From Tetrapyrgos nigripes (lineage: Eukaryota; Basidiomycota; Agaricomycetes; Agaricales; Campanellaceae): a DNA stretch of 64,000 bases. Shown here piece after piece: positions 34,510 to 45,872 of the stretch (positions are counted from its first letter, which is position 1; each line of letters starts with the position of its first letter). Both the position numbers and the translations under genes were made by a program. Under the pieces are notes generated by a model, which was not told where the DNA came from, made no database searches, and saw only the letters and a list, made by a program, of their open reading frames with translations. The DNA is taken from NCBI GenBank assembly GCA_013368315.1, contig JAACJM010000024.1:1-64000 (forward strand), written 5' to 3'.

Positions 34510-35135
34510 TTTCGCTTTTTGGTGAATAAATTGGGAATAGAGTCTTGGATCTTGGGAATATGGAAGATCTGACTTCATATTAGTGTTGTGGGAAAGGAAT
34601 ATCACCTACCCACCTACTCACACAATTTTATAAGATACATATTTGCAGGTGCCACAGGTACCTATGTTTAGGGGTAAGTATTCAATAGTATTCAGATTCA
34701 GCGACCCAAACTACCCTATTGAACATATCCATCATCATTGGATGCTATACCACACAGTGTCTATAGCCATCCCACTTTTTCACTTTTTTGGAAATAAATT
34801 AGAAATAGAGTCTTGGATCCCAAGACTCTTGGGGATATGAAGGATATGAATTCATATCTGGATTAAGAGCATTAACAAACACTTAACCACCTACCCACAC
34901 AAATTTATAAAGTGCATATTTGTAGGTGCCACAGGTACCTACATTGAGGGGTAATTATTCAATATCTGCAGAACTACAGCATATAGAGCTTATCCAAGTG
35001 AATATTCGGATTCAGCAACCAAAAATACTCTAGTAGGCATAACCATAGTTATATTGAATGCTATAACATGCAGTGTCTCTGGCCATCTCAAGTTTTTCAC
35101 TTTTTTGAAAGTAAATTGGAAATAGCTCATCAGGC
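34510..35135. repeat. Dispersed repeat, right copy plus tandem partial
   Basis: 34510-34885 is the inverted copy of 31193-31585. A second direct unit follows (about 34886-35135) with GGTGCCACAGGTACCTA, ATTCGGATTCAGC and CACTTTTTTG, so the segment is a two-unit tandem. Confidence 0.65.
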
Positions 35136-35620
35136 TTTGATTATATAATATAATAGACTATATTCCCATGCTCAGGGAGTTTAAATGCAGTATCCTACCA
35201 ATCCACATGATGATCAGAGCTGATTAGATGGAATGGCCAGTACCCATCCTGCTCTTCTGCTATATTTTGGATAGTGTTTTGGCCATATCTTTATAACCAC
35301 TGCATATCTGGATTCAGTGACCAAAATAGGCCTTCTTATATACCCACACTACCTTTCATTGCCAGCTCTGAGAATTTATTTTGCATTTTCTGAGCCAGCC
35401 ACAGCTCCTACCCCTACTCCACCTGCAGAATCTGGGCCTTACAGCTCACCTGCACCCTTCCATCAAATTCAGAGTCATGGGAAAAATATGCCAGACTTGC
35501 CCCTAAGGAGCAATGAGCACAAAAATCCGCTTTTTTCCATAAAAGGAATCACAGATCTACAGAAAGATCTGCGCTTTTTTGCTAAGAGGCTGCCTCTTAG
35601 TCAGCAGCAGCATTGATACT

Positions 35621-35830
35621 TGGGCAGTAGCTACCACAACATGCTAGGGAGCTACCCTTATACTCCCAGGTAGCTACCAGGATGACCAGAAACAAGTCTG
35701 ATAGCTACCACATACTACCAGGTAGCTGCCTATTTGGTATGCATGAGCTACCAGTGGCTAGAAAGGTTGCTACCATGGCCTAAGGGTAGCTACCATATAA
35801 ATGGCAGGAATGGTAGGCTACCAGATTTTT
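35621..35830. repeat. Cluster of GGTAGCTACC palindromes
   Basis: About eight exact or near copies of the self-complementary motif GGTAGCTACC (variants GATAGCTACC, GGTAGCTGCC, GGGAGCTACC) lie within 210 bp. No gene is visible in this stretch. Confidence 0.65.
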
Positions 35831-35849
35831 GAGACCTACAAGGTGAGAG

Positions 35850-36235
35850 GATGACATGGTAGTAACTATAGGTCCTCCAGGGGAGGTTGCCAGGGTGATT
35901 AATAACCAATTATAATTTGTAATTAATTGAAATTCTTATAACAATGAAAATGTAACCTGAAATCAGTTATTAGAAACTGAATGCAAGTCTACTCTATCTA
36001 AAATCATGTATTCTGCATTGTTTGAGCCACTTTCCCTTGCATGAAATGAAAGGAGCATGCTATACTGTCCCTATTCAGAACAATACTAGGAACATTAGGG
36101 ATACAGTAGACAGTTGGAGACAGTGCCACTTAAGCAACACTTAAGCCTTCACAAAGTTTCCACTTACTCCTACAAGGTGAGAGGATGACATGGTAGTAAC
36201 CCACCTAATAGGTCCCCCAGGGGGGGTTGCCTGAG
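35850..36235. repeat. Direct repeat pair
   Basis: CTACAAGGTGAGAGGATGAC followed by ATGGTAGTAAC, AGGTCC(T/C)CCAGGGG and GGTTGCC occurs at about 35848-35895 and again at about 36171-36223. AT-rich sequence with TAATTA motifs lies after each copy. Confidence 0.65.
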
Positions 36236-36309
36236 GTGTATTAATCAATTAAATATCAATTCCAATTAAATAATGGTATTCCAGTAATTGTAATGTAATT
36301 GGTTGGAGC

Positions 36310-37701
36310 CTTAATGGCGGGAAATGATTAAATTCTGAGTCTTTTTTATTAATCCACCATTATCCCACCTTTCAAAAAAATTATAAATGTACTTGTACAG
36401 ACGCATAACATATTCCGTCAATCTCTGAGGCACATATCTGCCTGTTGAGGTAAACTGAGTCGAGGCAAACAGAGGCGGGTTTGATAGAGCGCGTGGGAAG
36501 TGACATCGGATATCCCCGAACAGCAGGAAATGAGGCATTACGACTCGTCGGAACAGGTGGGAGCCCTGAGCTTCTCGAAGGTCTCCTGCTGATTCCAACA
36601 ACAATTTACCCTACTAGTGCTCACCTCTCTGCTACCTAGAAATCCCCTCAGTCAGCCTATGTCCAACTTTAACGGACTTGGGGCTTATCAGCTTGTATAC
36701 CTGACCTTTTTTTGGTAATATGAAACTTCCGGATCAAACCGAAAAATGTGGAAGGTGCAATGTGCGAACTGTGTCTAAAGAGCAGTGTGTGCTGCATTCT
36801 GAGCGGTGCCAGTGGGGAACATATACAAAAAATCAATGCTTTTGCAAAGCCAAATGGGCTGACATGAAGTATAAACAGGAGTGAGGTACTGAGTGTTTTA
36901 AAGTATGTGCAAAATGGAAAAAAGAAGAGATTTGGGCGGTGAAGTTGGCTGGCTTCATGACGTTAGAGGCCGCAAATCTGGAAGGTATGATGCCGGTATT
37001 TTACAACGGGATATGATGCGATACCCGGTAGACACTTTACATACATCACACGATGAGTGTCAAGATGTATCGTCGGTCTGGATATTCGAGATTAAGTAGT
37101 AGACGCTCATGGTAACTGGATCCGAATTGAATGAAGGAGATGTGGGCCACCACTGCGTGTGGCAATGACAAGGCCTGAAAGGAATGGGAGTGAGTGTCAA
37201 GAAGTGCTAAATGAGCACTGTCAACTGTTCGGTATGACAGTACTGGCTTCTATCATGGAAATTAGAAAGAAAATCTTGAGAAAATTGTATATCTAAATTG
37301 AATAGCTATACACGGGAGGCCTCATATTATAATGATGAGTCCGTTAAGGGCCTCGTAACGTTGTTACCTTTGGTACATTTCTGGAATGTGATGGAACTTC
37401 TGGAAATCCAGATAGAAGATTATACAGCTCATATCCCGATGGGGAATACACATATTGGCAAAGTGGTGGGGCGCCTCCAGAACTGGAATTCGAAGCTGGA
37501 CGTGTTGGGGATGGATTTAGAACTGTCCGATGACATCTTCAAAAGATATGACGAGTTTGTGGGGACCATGGGAAAATTGGAAGACCGGGAATGGAAAGGG
37601 CTAGAGTCCCTGACCGTGTCTGTGCTTTGTTTGGAGGCGATTGGTGGAGCTATGGGCTGGGGAGGGCCGGACAGGGCCGTCCGGCCCCCGGCATCCTTCT
37701 T

Positions 37702-37739
<38 letters not shown>

Positions 37740-38458
37740 GAGCTCCACACCATCGAAAATAGACTTCATTCGGGGTTTTGTGGAAGGTACTATTGAGCCA
37801 GCTCTTGGAGATATGATGACTGCCTTTGGTGTATGTTTGGATTTTCACTTACACACCCAGCAGTAACCAATATTCACTCGTCAAAACTTAGTCAAGCTTT
37901 CGAGCGACCAGGAAACTCAAGGTTTTCGTACTTCAGAAATCCATCGGAAGCGGATCCGAGCCAATCGGATCGCTTGCCGAAGGTTTCGGAAATTTAAAGT
38001 TTTCGAATCCGTTTCCAAGCACCAGAGATTTGATGTTTCCTAACTAAATTCTGGCCACGGAATATTGGTTACTACTGGGTGTGCTAAGAGCAGATGCAGA
38101 AGTAGATGAAATGGTTGAAAGTAAAGAAGTTGTGCGGCTCAAAGGAGGAGTAGGAGGAATGCTCTGTGACCTTGTCACGCGCCTGATAGAAGGAAAAGGG
38201 GATGATACAGAGTGGCTCTGACGAGAGGAGATCGATTCTGACAGGATCTTGGTCTGTTTGTTGAACTCTGATAGCTTGTTCCTCCGTTTTTTGCTCTTGA
38301 AGACTGTTGCTGTCTCTTGGAGCAGGGAGTCGCCGGCTGCCGCAAGTACTTCATCGAGTGAAGGCGAGTTGGAAAAAGCTGAAATATCAGATGTGAATTC
38401 CTCAACTAGCTAGTGATCAACAGGAACTGATGTTGGCTCAGCGTATGAGAGTTCATCA
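36310..38458. other. Stretch with weak open frames only
   Basis: A short Cys-rich frame (36720-36884, 54 codons) and a 135-codon frame (37298-37705, without an ATG start) are present. Neither resembles a family that I know. A 33-bp (AG)n microsatellite lies at 37704-37736. I do not call genes here. Confidence 0.4.
37704..37736 (+). repeat. (AG)n microsatellite
   Basis: Uninterrupted AG dinucleotide run of 33 bp. Confidence 0.95.
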
Positions 38459-38461
38459 CTA

Positions 38462-38978
38462 CTCATTGTCACGGAAAGTGACGGTCCGCCTATTTTTTGA
38501 CGATATCTCTACAACGGCTGCATCGTTTGGCTTCAATCAAGTTGTAGTATTGTTTATTAGTAAAATAGAAAGCATTTGACACCAAATTTGAGATGCCCCA
38601 GTGAAGGGTTACTTCGAGAAAGGGGCAATTTGGAAAATCTCATTTTGCTACATCACCGCATGATTTCTTTTCGAAAATTCTGACTACACCAGGAGAAAGA
38701 GCAGCCTCAAAAACAGGGGTTGGAACTCACTCCCCAGCAGTCATAATAAAACTGAGTGAGATATTTAAAAAAGAGTAGCAAAGTGGGGGTTTGCAAAATT
38801 CCCATCTACAGAAGAACCACTTGCCTGGGGTATCACAACTTGGGTGTCAAAAGCTTTCTATTTTACTACTGAATCTGTCTACAACTTGTTTGAAGCCAAA
38901 TGATGCAGCCATCGTAGAGATACAGTGGTAGAGATGCAGTGGAAAAATAGCTGGACCGTCACTTTCTGTGACAACAAG
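38462..38978 (-). mobile_element. 517-bp MITE with long TIRs, copy 2
   Basis: Reverse complement of 31591-32107 with a single difference that I could find by eye (a C/T in the run after GCTATTTT). It has its own TA flanks (38460-38461 and 38979-38980) and unrelated outer sequence, so it is an independent insertion and not part of a longer duplication. Confidence 0.85.
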
Positions 38979-39347
38979 TATGTCAGGAATGAAGGTAATC
39001 CAGTGCCACAGACGTGAGAGTTTCGCTCAAGCTCTATTTCTGTCGCCATTTTTATCCACGAATGACAGAACCTTAAGCTTGAAAAAGGGTATGATTTTTG
39101 CAGGTGACCATGAAGAGAAGCAACATAACAATTGGATTTCACGACGGGCGCTATACTCAGTTCTCAATCTTAAAACGAGCCGATCTCAGCGAGCGAAGAA
39201 AGCCAAATATCGATAAGGATTAGACGAGATTGGACGCTAATTGAGCAGTTAGTCAAAAGTTGATGAAATCCGGGACCCAATCAATTACGCTTTCGACACG
39301 GCGTTGTAAATTTGGGCATGTATTAACTACTGGATCAAGCTATAGAG

Positions 39348-39740
39348 TTACGAGGCCGAAGAATGAGGACGAGTTCTTTACACTGCGTTTCCGCGTGTGG
39401 CTATGTTGAGTTTGTCCTGATTTCCTCCGTCTGTCTCAATCAAATTTCTTTCCGATTTTCTCTGGTGACAGAGAATATGTGTCCCTATTCTTGTAAGTAT
39501 TCCCTTTTCAAGAGCTCAAGGGCTGTATCTTCTTCTCATGTATATTGATTATAGCTCTGAGCCTCTGATTCTACACAATGATCTACACTCTAGTACTTTT
39601 CTCAGAAATTGAATCAGCAATATCCGTTTTTCGTTGAATATCTTCACTGGAGTGTGGTCTAGCATCTTAAATTTGAACTCACCGGACTCGTTTCCGCCAC
39701 ACTCAGCGCTGGCCCACACTCCTTCATTTATGAAAGGAAA
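39348..39740 (+). repeat. Dispersed repeat family R, copy 1
   Basis: Begins TTACGAGGCCGAAGAATGAG, contains GAGTTCTTTACACTG and ends near CAGCGCTGGCCCACACTCC. Copies share the start and end blocks with 41717-42085 and with 45710-45872 plus 47302-47375. Its nature (old LTR or DNA transposon) is not resolved. Confidence 0.6.
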
Positions 39741-39952
39741 GAACTTCTATAGACTCACAATGGGTGGCTAGCTGCCATCATTTTATTGACTGAGCCTTGA
39801 GACGACATAGAGCTATAGTTATGAGACTAATTGAGTGGCGCTAAAGGCACTTGTAGAACAAGTGAAGCGACAAATACAATTGGGGCTCTGAGGTATATAG
39901 ACAGTGAACTACATAATACTTATACTAGCTACTGTGGCTGAGCGAGCGTATA

Positions 39953-40479
39953 CAAGAGGTGTGCAGACAGTCTACCTGAGACCAGACCTTGGGGGGGGGG
40001 GAGGGGGTCTGGAGGGGGCTTATGACCCAAAAGTACATCATGCCCTAGAGAGTGTATAGACCAAATTTCTGGTGTCATCTCTGCTTCAAAGTATCAGAAA
40101 TACGCTTGGAAGGTAAAAACAGGTAGAAGACATGTCTGATATGCCTTATTTGGGTGGAATCCCACTGAAATTGTATGTAGTTCTCACGATAGTGATGTCA
40201 TCAGTGGTCTGACATCATGAACTTTCCTTTGAAAAATATTTGCTACCTCAAGAAAATGGACCCCACATTAGCATTTATCACTCCTTTTGTTGTGTCTTTA
40301 GGTCAGTAGAGGGTCTATAAGGTGGTCTGGAGGAAAAGTGACTTGATTTGATGATTTATAAGCGAAATTTTATCTTATCTCTTTCCTTTTAGGAAGGAGG
40401 GGGGAGGGGGGGAGGTCTGGCTGACCTTAAAACCCAAAAGGAACATCCGGTCTGGCCATAACCATCTGCACACCTCTTG
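39953..40479. mobile_element. 527-bp hAT-like non-autonomous element
   Basis: Flanked by the exact 8-bp duplication AGCGTATA (39945-39952 and 40480-40487). Terminal inverted repeats are CAAGAGGTGTGCAGACAGT and CAAGAGGTGTGCAGATGGT. Further in, ACCAGACC and its complement GGTCTGG recur. A G-rich tract (GGGGGGGGGGG) lies near 39990-40002. No transposase frame. The 8-bp duplication suggests hAT; the terminal sequence is unlike the 777-bp element, so it is a different family. Confidence 0.82.
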
Positions 40480-40568
40480 AGCGTATAGCCTAAGTGCTGC
40501 AGTATCAATTCGGATCCATTGACCATGGGCGTCTACTGGGGTGGGGAGAACATTGACAGAACCTTATA

Positions 40569-40710
40569 CAGTCGAACATCTCAGAACGCATCAAATTCTT
40601 TCGAGAAAATCATTATGCATTATGGCATCTATGCATTCTGAGATAAGATTTGAGGGGGAAAGGGTCAATTCGTTTTCCCAAAATCTTATGCATTGTGAGA
40701 TGTTCGACTG
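40569..40710. mobile_element. 142-bp mariner-type MITE
   Basis: Flanked by TA (40567-40568 and 40711-40712), with 15-bp perfect terminal inverted repeats CAGTCGAACATCTCA. The ends and the GCAT-rich subterminal sequence match the 690-bp derivative at 27601-28290, so both belong to one family. Confidence 0.85.
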
Positions 40711-40712
40711 TA

Positions 40713-41716
40713 GTTTCATTTACTGTTACCATCCGCTGCCTTAGCTTACAGAGCGATCGAGAATAGTAGTACATATCTACACAATGCCAATCCATATAAC
40801 GATCTCAGAGTGTGACTAGAGAGCGCAGAGAAATTGGGTAAAGAAAATATTTAAGAGGACGGCGGAGATATGGCTGGCACAATAAGTATTTTTATACGGT
40901 GAAAAGTATTGAAGGATAAGGCACGAACACGCTCGGAGTCGAAACAAAACCGTTAAGAAATGGAAGCAAGCGGAAAACGCATGGCTCAAGAATGTTCTTC
41001 TCGTGTTATCTGTTTGAGATCGAATGTTCGCATCTGCCCAGCTTTGACAAGGGCGCCAACGAGGAACCAAACTCTTGGACGCTTCGTTTCCGATATATCC
41101 GTGTGGCGAGTTGTATTCATGCGAACGTTTCTACATTATTTACGGCAATTGGTTGTACACTGACCTTTTAAGATATTTATCCAATCAAAAAGCGGGCTAG
41201 TCGTCTTTTTCGATGACATTCACATGTACCATCTTGAGTCCTGCAGGGCTTTCCTTCTGCTTTGCCAGAGTCCCCATGGTAACCCTAAGCATTTCCCAGA
41301 GTGTCCATTGGTTATGTACCTCCGCTACTAAGATTCTTGCGTGGATGTCAGCTCTCATGATCAAATAAAAGACGCCCAACTATGTTTAGCCTAAGTTCAA
41401 GAACCCTCGGACGAACCAACATCTGATCGACAGCAGCAGTTCCACACTGGCAGACACTCCAATGATTGAGATGCTTACGTTCACCATGGCTTGAAATAGG
41501 CATATTTCATTACGCAGAACTTCAATTTCAACACCGGTCAGTCGTGCATGCGAGCTTGTCGGAAAAATCCAAAAAATCAAATTAGGTGTGAAACGGCTAC
41601 ATAAGATGTGATCAGACCATCAGCATATTTGCGGCTAATAAGGCAGACCAGGCCGAAAGTTTGCCTCATCAGGTTGATCAGAGCGATATGGATTAAGCCA
41701 GTGATCAGGTTGGTCA
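40713..41716. other. Stretch without a recognised gene
   Basis: Only short frames on both strands, with no conserved motif and no repeat that I could place. Confidence 0.4.
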
Positions 41717-42190
41717 GTTAGGAGGCCAAAGAATGAGGCTGAGTTCTTTACACTCACTTTCTGCTTGTGGCTACGCCTATTCCGTACCCCGGTTATTCCC
41801 GTTCTCTCTCCTATTTCGTTCCATTTTCACCCGTTCATATTTCCTTTCTTCAGCGATCAGCATCCTAGACTCGTGGCACCACCATGGAGTCCTTCAATGC
41901 TCGTATTGTCTGTTTTACTTGATGCTCTTTTTTCTCCGTTTACTTTGACGGCCATCATGTTTCGTTTTCGGTCATCAGTCCTCTTTCTGCGTCTGCCCCT
42001 TCCTTACTGCATTGACCCTTAAGGTTTGTGGTGAGCCATGTGGCCTCGTACTCGCCACGCGGAGCGCTGGCCTACACCCTTTTGATTTGACAGTGCCTGG
42101 CGCTTGAAGGAACATCTACATGCGGATGACTCTTCTTCGAGGTTTGGCGCCTATTTTTCCTCCACGGTCATCTGGGCCTCGTAAGTTGAC
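41717..42190 (+). repeat. Dispersed repeat family R, copy 2
   Basis: Begins TTAGGAGGCCAAAGAATGAG, shares GAGTTCTTTACACTCA and TTGTGGCTA with the other copies, and passes GCGCTGGCCTACACCC near 42065-42080. A GGGCCTCGTAA block at about 42176-42186 is the complement of its start and recurs at 48424-48434. Confidence 0.55.
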
Positions 42191-42378
42191 ATGCGAAAGC
42201 AGTACTGGCCCCGTTCCCTGAAATTAATTACTGGATCTTGAAGATAGAGTTTCCGCGATCATCTCAAGAAATACACGTGTAGGGACCTTCAAAAGCCTCT
42301 GTAGTGACACAAGTCATTGTTATTCACGTCTTCCTTCCTTTTCATCTGTCAGGACTTCAAACTCATCTAAAGAGCACC

Positions 42379-43428
42379 ATGGCTCAGTATACGACCCCCA
42401 GCCCCGCTAACCAGTTCAGTAACTCTGGGAACCAGTTCAATAACACTGGCAGTGGGCCACAAAACGCTAACACCGACCGAGGGGTCCAGTACAACAATAC
42501 CGGGCCCGGAACCCAGAACAATTCTAGCTCACAGGGTAAGGTATGTATTTCTGGATATTCAGCTTCAAATCGAATCGCACTGAGCTCCCGAGGATATGAA
42601 GGCTCCGCTCCCGAAGGCTTTTGTACAGGCAGTCATTGAACTTGCTGGCCGTGATCGCGGTGACCAGAACGGCGCTTGGACCGATCCCACCTCAGAGGAT
42701 ATAGAGGGAATCTGGATCGCTCATTCCTCCGATATGAAAGGCAAATTCTCGGACTATAAGAAAGATATCACACAGATGGTATGAGAAGCTGTTATTACTG
42801 CAGGCTCATCGTTGACGCCGTGCTTCTAGCTCACCGAGTGGCGTAACTCGTTCGGCGAAGCAGCTATAAAGGCGCTCGATCTCGAATTGCAGGGCAAGCA
42901 GAACGGAGAAAAGCAGAAGTATATCTCCGACCGCTGGACCGGGGGTGATGATTTACGTGCTCATAATTGCTACTATAAACATGTCGAGGGAAACTACAAG
43001 GCGAGTACTCTCCTTCCTGATAAGTAATCATGATTAAATGCAATGTTCATAGTAGGGTCTTCTGAGAAGCCCAATTGTTGCCAAAACATTTTATAACCAC
43101 CTAAAAGCCATTCCTAGCGACCTCGGCGATCAGCTGTGGAAGGAGAAAAAGCCAACATCAGCTTTGGTCCTTACCATCTTGGCTGTATGTTCATTTTTTT
43201 GGTGGTTATTATCTTCATTGATCGAATATTGCTCAGATTGAGCGTGCCTTCAGGCTCTGTTCATCCTCCACCAACTCTATTTCCCAAAGCGGTGAATTAT
43301 CTGAGGACAATCGGGCAAGGGAGCTCACATCGGCTGCCTTCAAAATTTCTAAAGATGGCCAGATTGAATGGGAAGAAATTGTAAAAGCCGCAGCAAAGGA
43401 ACGTTTGCCACCTACTTTGGCCCAGTGA
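42379..43428 (+). CDS. Five-exon host gene, Asn/Gln-rich N-terminus
   Basis: Exons are 42379-42535, 42585-42778, 42830-43000, 43056-43184 and 43237-43428, giving 280 residues. Phases close exactly. The ATG has a strong accATGg context. Introns 1, 2 and 4 are GT-AG; intron 3 fits only with a GC donor (AAG/GCGAGT). Residues 1-52 are Asn/Gln/Gly/Thr-rich with repeated NQFNNTG-like units, a prion-like composition. The rest is helical: KAFVQAVIELAGRD, LTEWRNSFGEAA, then SPIVAKTFYNHL, ALVLTILAIERAF and DGQIEWEEIVKAA. The layout reminds me of the basidiomycete DUF6532 family, but that is weak. It may be cytoplasmic or nuclear; no targeting signal is seen. Confidence 0.6.
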
Positions 43429-43614
43429 TTCCCGAATTATGATGCATGATTGACTCAGTTGGTAAGTGCATCGGAACTTAGTCACAAAACCTAAGCTTAT
43501 AGATAAATACTTTGAGCAGCTGCTTTCAATAGTAACAAGTACTAGCATGTGTACAAGATGTAAAGTCTACTTAGTTTTAGTCTGTAAATCCCTATCTGAG
43601 TTCCTCTGAGGCAA

Positions 43615-44094
43615 CTACCATGATCGCTCCGTGTCATAGCAAGCCTGTATAATGCGGACACTGGAGTTCTTGCATTTGTAAACATAGCATACAATGCTGT
43701 CATGGCCGATCTCAATGACAGGCTTCTCAAGATGATGGAAGACTTCTGAATAGTCGGCAAGCAAGTCAGTGCAAGGGACAGACGATGTTGAAAAAGAACA
43801 CACACCCAGGGTCTCCTCTGACGTCTTCCTCGGAAAGCGTTCAGCAAACCGTTTATCCTTCTCAACCTGTCCCAAGCCCTTCAAATCGTCCTTCTTTGCC
43901 TTCTTGCAAGCAAGTTGGGTTTTCTCGGGCTCGGACTCGGAGTTGCTGGTGTTGTCATGGCCGCATGTCTTATTCGAGTTTTTGAACGACTTCGCGCTTG
44001 CAGATGCACGTTTGTTGCTCTTCTTCTTCTTGGCAGCGTTAGTGCTGGTGTCGGCAGCTGGAGGAGGTGTGGAAGAAGTTTTGGATTTAGCCAT
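43615..44094 (-). pseudogene. N-terminal hAT transposase fragment with BED-like finger
   Basis: The frame starts at ATG 44094 and ends TAG 43615 (159 codons). A low-complexity basic region (AAKKKKSNKRASASAK) is followed by VFHHLEKPVIEIGHDSIVCYVYKCKNSSVRIIQACYDT. That block matches the start of the BED zinc finger seen in Agaricomycete hAT proteins (a Phe/His segment, then YxFKCK, then RxxDT). The second half of the finger and the catalytic domain are missing. The translated fragment can no longer bind zinc as a whole finger. The family call is by recognition and moderate. Confidence 0.4.
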
Positions 44095-45709
44095 GAGAGT
44101 GGGTGACAGAGGGGAGTAAACGTACCTGTTTTTATACCCAAAAACAAACAATCCAACCCATAACCGATAGGTCCAATCGAAAGCAGGTCCCAAAGGTGCA
44201 AGCCCAGATGGGTGACAATAGAACTGGACAAAGGAAAAAAGCACAGGGTCAGGTCAAAGCGCAAAACATTTTAGAAACAACCACATCAGTATTCATATTA
44301 TTCCTCTTTTCCTACTTCCATCATCATCCAAAGTAAAACTGCAGCATCCAGCTCAGTTCTTCCTCTATCCAACCGAATTCTCGTTTACGAAATCTTCTGG
44401 TGCACTCCTATCGAGCTCTCGATTTTGGTGGACACCAACGTGATATTTGCCCGCCGATGTCGCTGACAACGACGAGCTCACCACTCTCCTCATTTTCTGC
44501 GCGCACAATATTTTTCCCACGCACAATGGCCCTCCAGCCTGTCCGCTATTCCACCGCTGCGAGACCATTCTGACTCACTTACGAGCAGACGTCACGCAAG
44601 CCTGTGCAGAATAAGCCTGACTTGTGCTTGGTAGTAGCTTCATTGTGTACATACACTTCAATTAATAAATCTGCAGTACTCCATTACCATCACTGGACAT
44701 TGTCCCGCAAAATTGCCTTAAGCTTTGCTGATGACCGCACTTTTGGTGCTTCGCCTGCCCTCAGTGTGTGCGAATGTCTATGACCGTTACCCTGGTTAAG
44801 CGGAGCACGCTCAGATGAGCGTAGAACTTTACAAATGTGGTCGTAAAATTTTTGGAAACAGGCATTACACCAATGGCTTACCGACATGCTAAACTTTCCC
44901 TACGCTACCTGGGTTATGCTCTACAGTGTCAGTGGAACTTGTATGTAGACCAACCGTTTTTCGTATGGTAGTGCCATCGGTAACATTAATGTACTTGCCT
45001 GTATCCTCAGCAGTGGTAGAATTTTGTGCGGATCGACAACGGACCTATGAACCGCCAGCTCGTCTTGCTCGAGGTCCTATCATCCCGGACCTACATCGGG
45101 ATGCTTCCCGGACCCCCGGCGTATCAGCTCTTGGTCCTAGCCCGGGTAATAGACTCCTCCTCCTCCTCCTCCGGCAATTTACTGGCGGCCGCTGGTATCC
45201 ACTGGTACCAGCCAATACCAGTGACCAGCTGCCATCAAACCATCTGGGTCAAAAATTCTCACCATCAATTTTTTCATTCCCAAACGATCAACATATTTTC
45301 TTCCCTGTCTTTGTTCCATAACGCATCGAAACTCTCTGAGTGCCCTGAACAGTAACGGTCAAGTCCTTCCTTGAGCAGAACGTCTCGAACATTTTGAAAT
45401 TTGGCCGCACCAGTGGAAACCGGCAAAAAAAGCGCCCCGACAAATTCCCGATTTACTGATGCACATACCAATCCAAAACGCTGCTTCGGCAGAAGTAAGC
45501 CTAGCGAATACCCTCGTTCCAGATAAACGCGTAGTTTAATGTCGTTTCGGACATGAAAAATCTACAAACAGCGTTAGTTAGAGATGTGAATGAATGATAG
45601 GAAAGACTTCTGTGCATCACCACCAAGGTCCCAGCTTGAGTCCTCTAAGCGGGAGCAGCAGGAGACGCAAGAAAAATCACTCACTTGAATCACGCCCTTG
45701 GCTGTTGAG
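44095..45709. other. Stretch without a recognised gene
   Basis: Overlapping short frames, none with recognisable motifs. A small hairpin-prone part around CTGGTATCCACTGGTACCAG lies at about 45192-45211. Confidence 0.4.
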
Positions 45710-45872
45710 AATTACAAGGCTGAAGAATGAGGCTGAGTTCTTTACACTCAGTTTTTGCTTGTGGCTATGTCTATTTGCTACCCCGGTTATTTCCGTCCTT
45801 CTTGACAATTTTACCCGTTTCTTACCGACCTCCTAGCCCCTGAGTGTAATTTTGCCCATCAGCTTTTTGCTC

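Noticed and set aside
36720..36884. Small Cys-rich secreted protein (54 codons with six Cys)
   Set aside because: There is no signal peptide, no family resemblance and no supporting introns. A frame of this length is expected by chance.
37298..37705. 135-codon open frame as a gene
   Set aside because: It starts at TTG, has no recognised motif and ends inside an (AG)n microsatellite.
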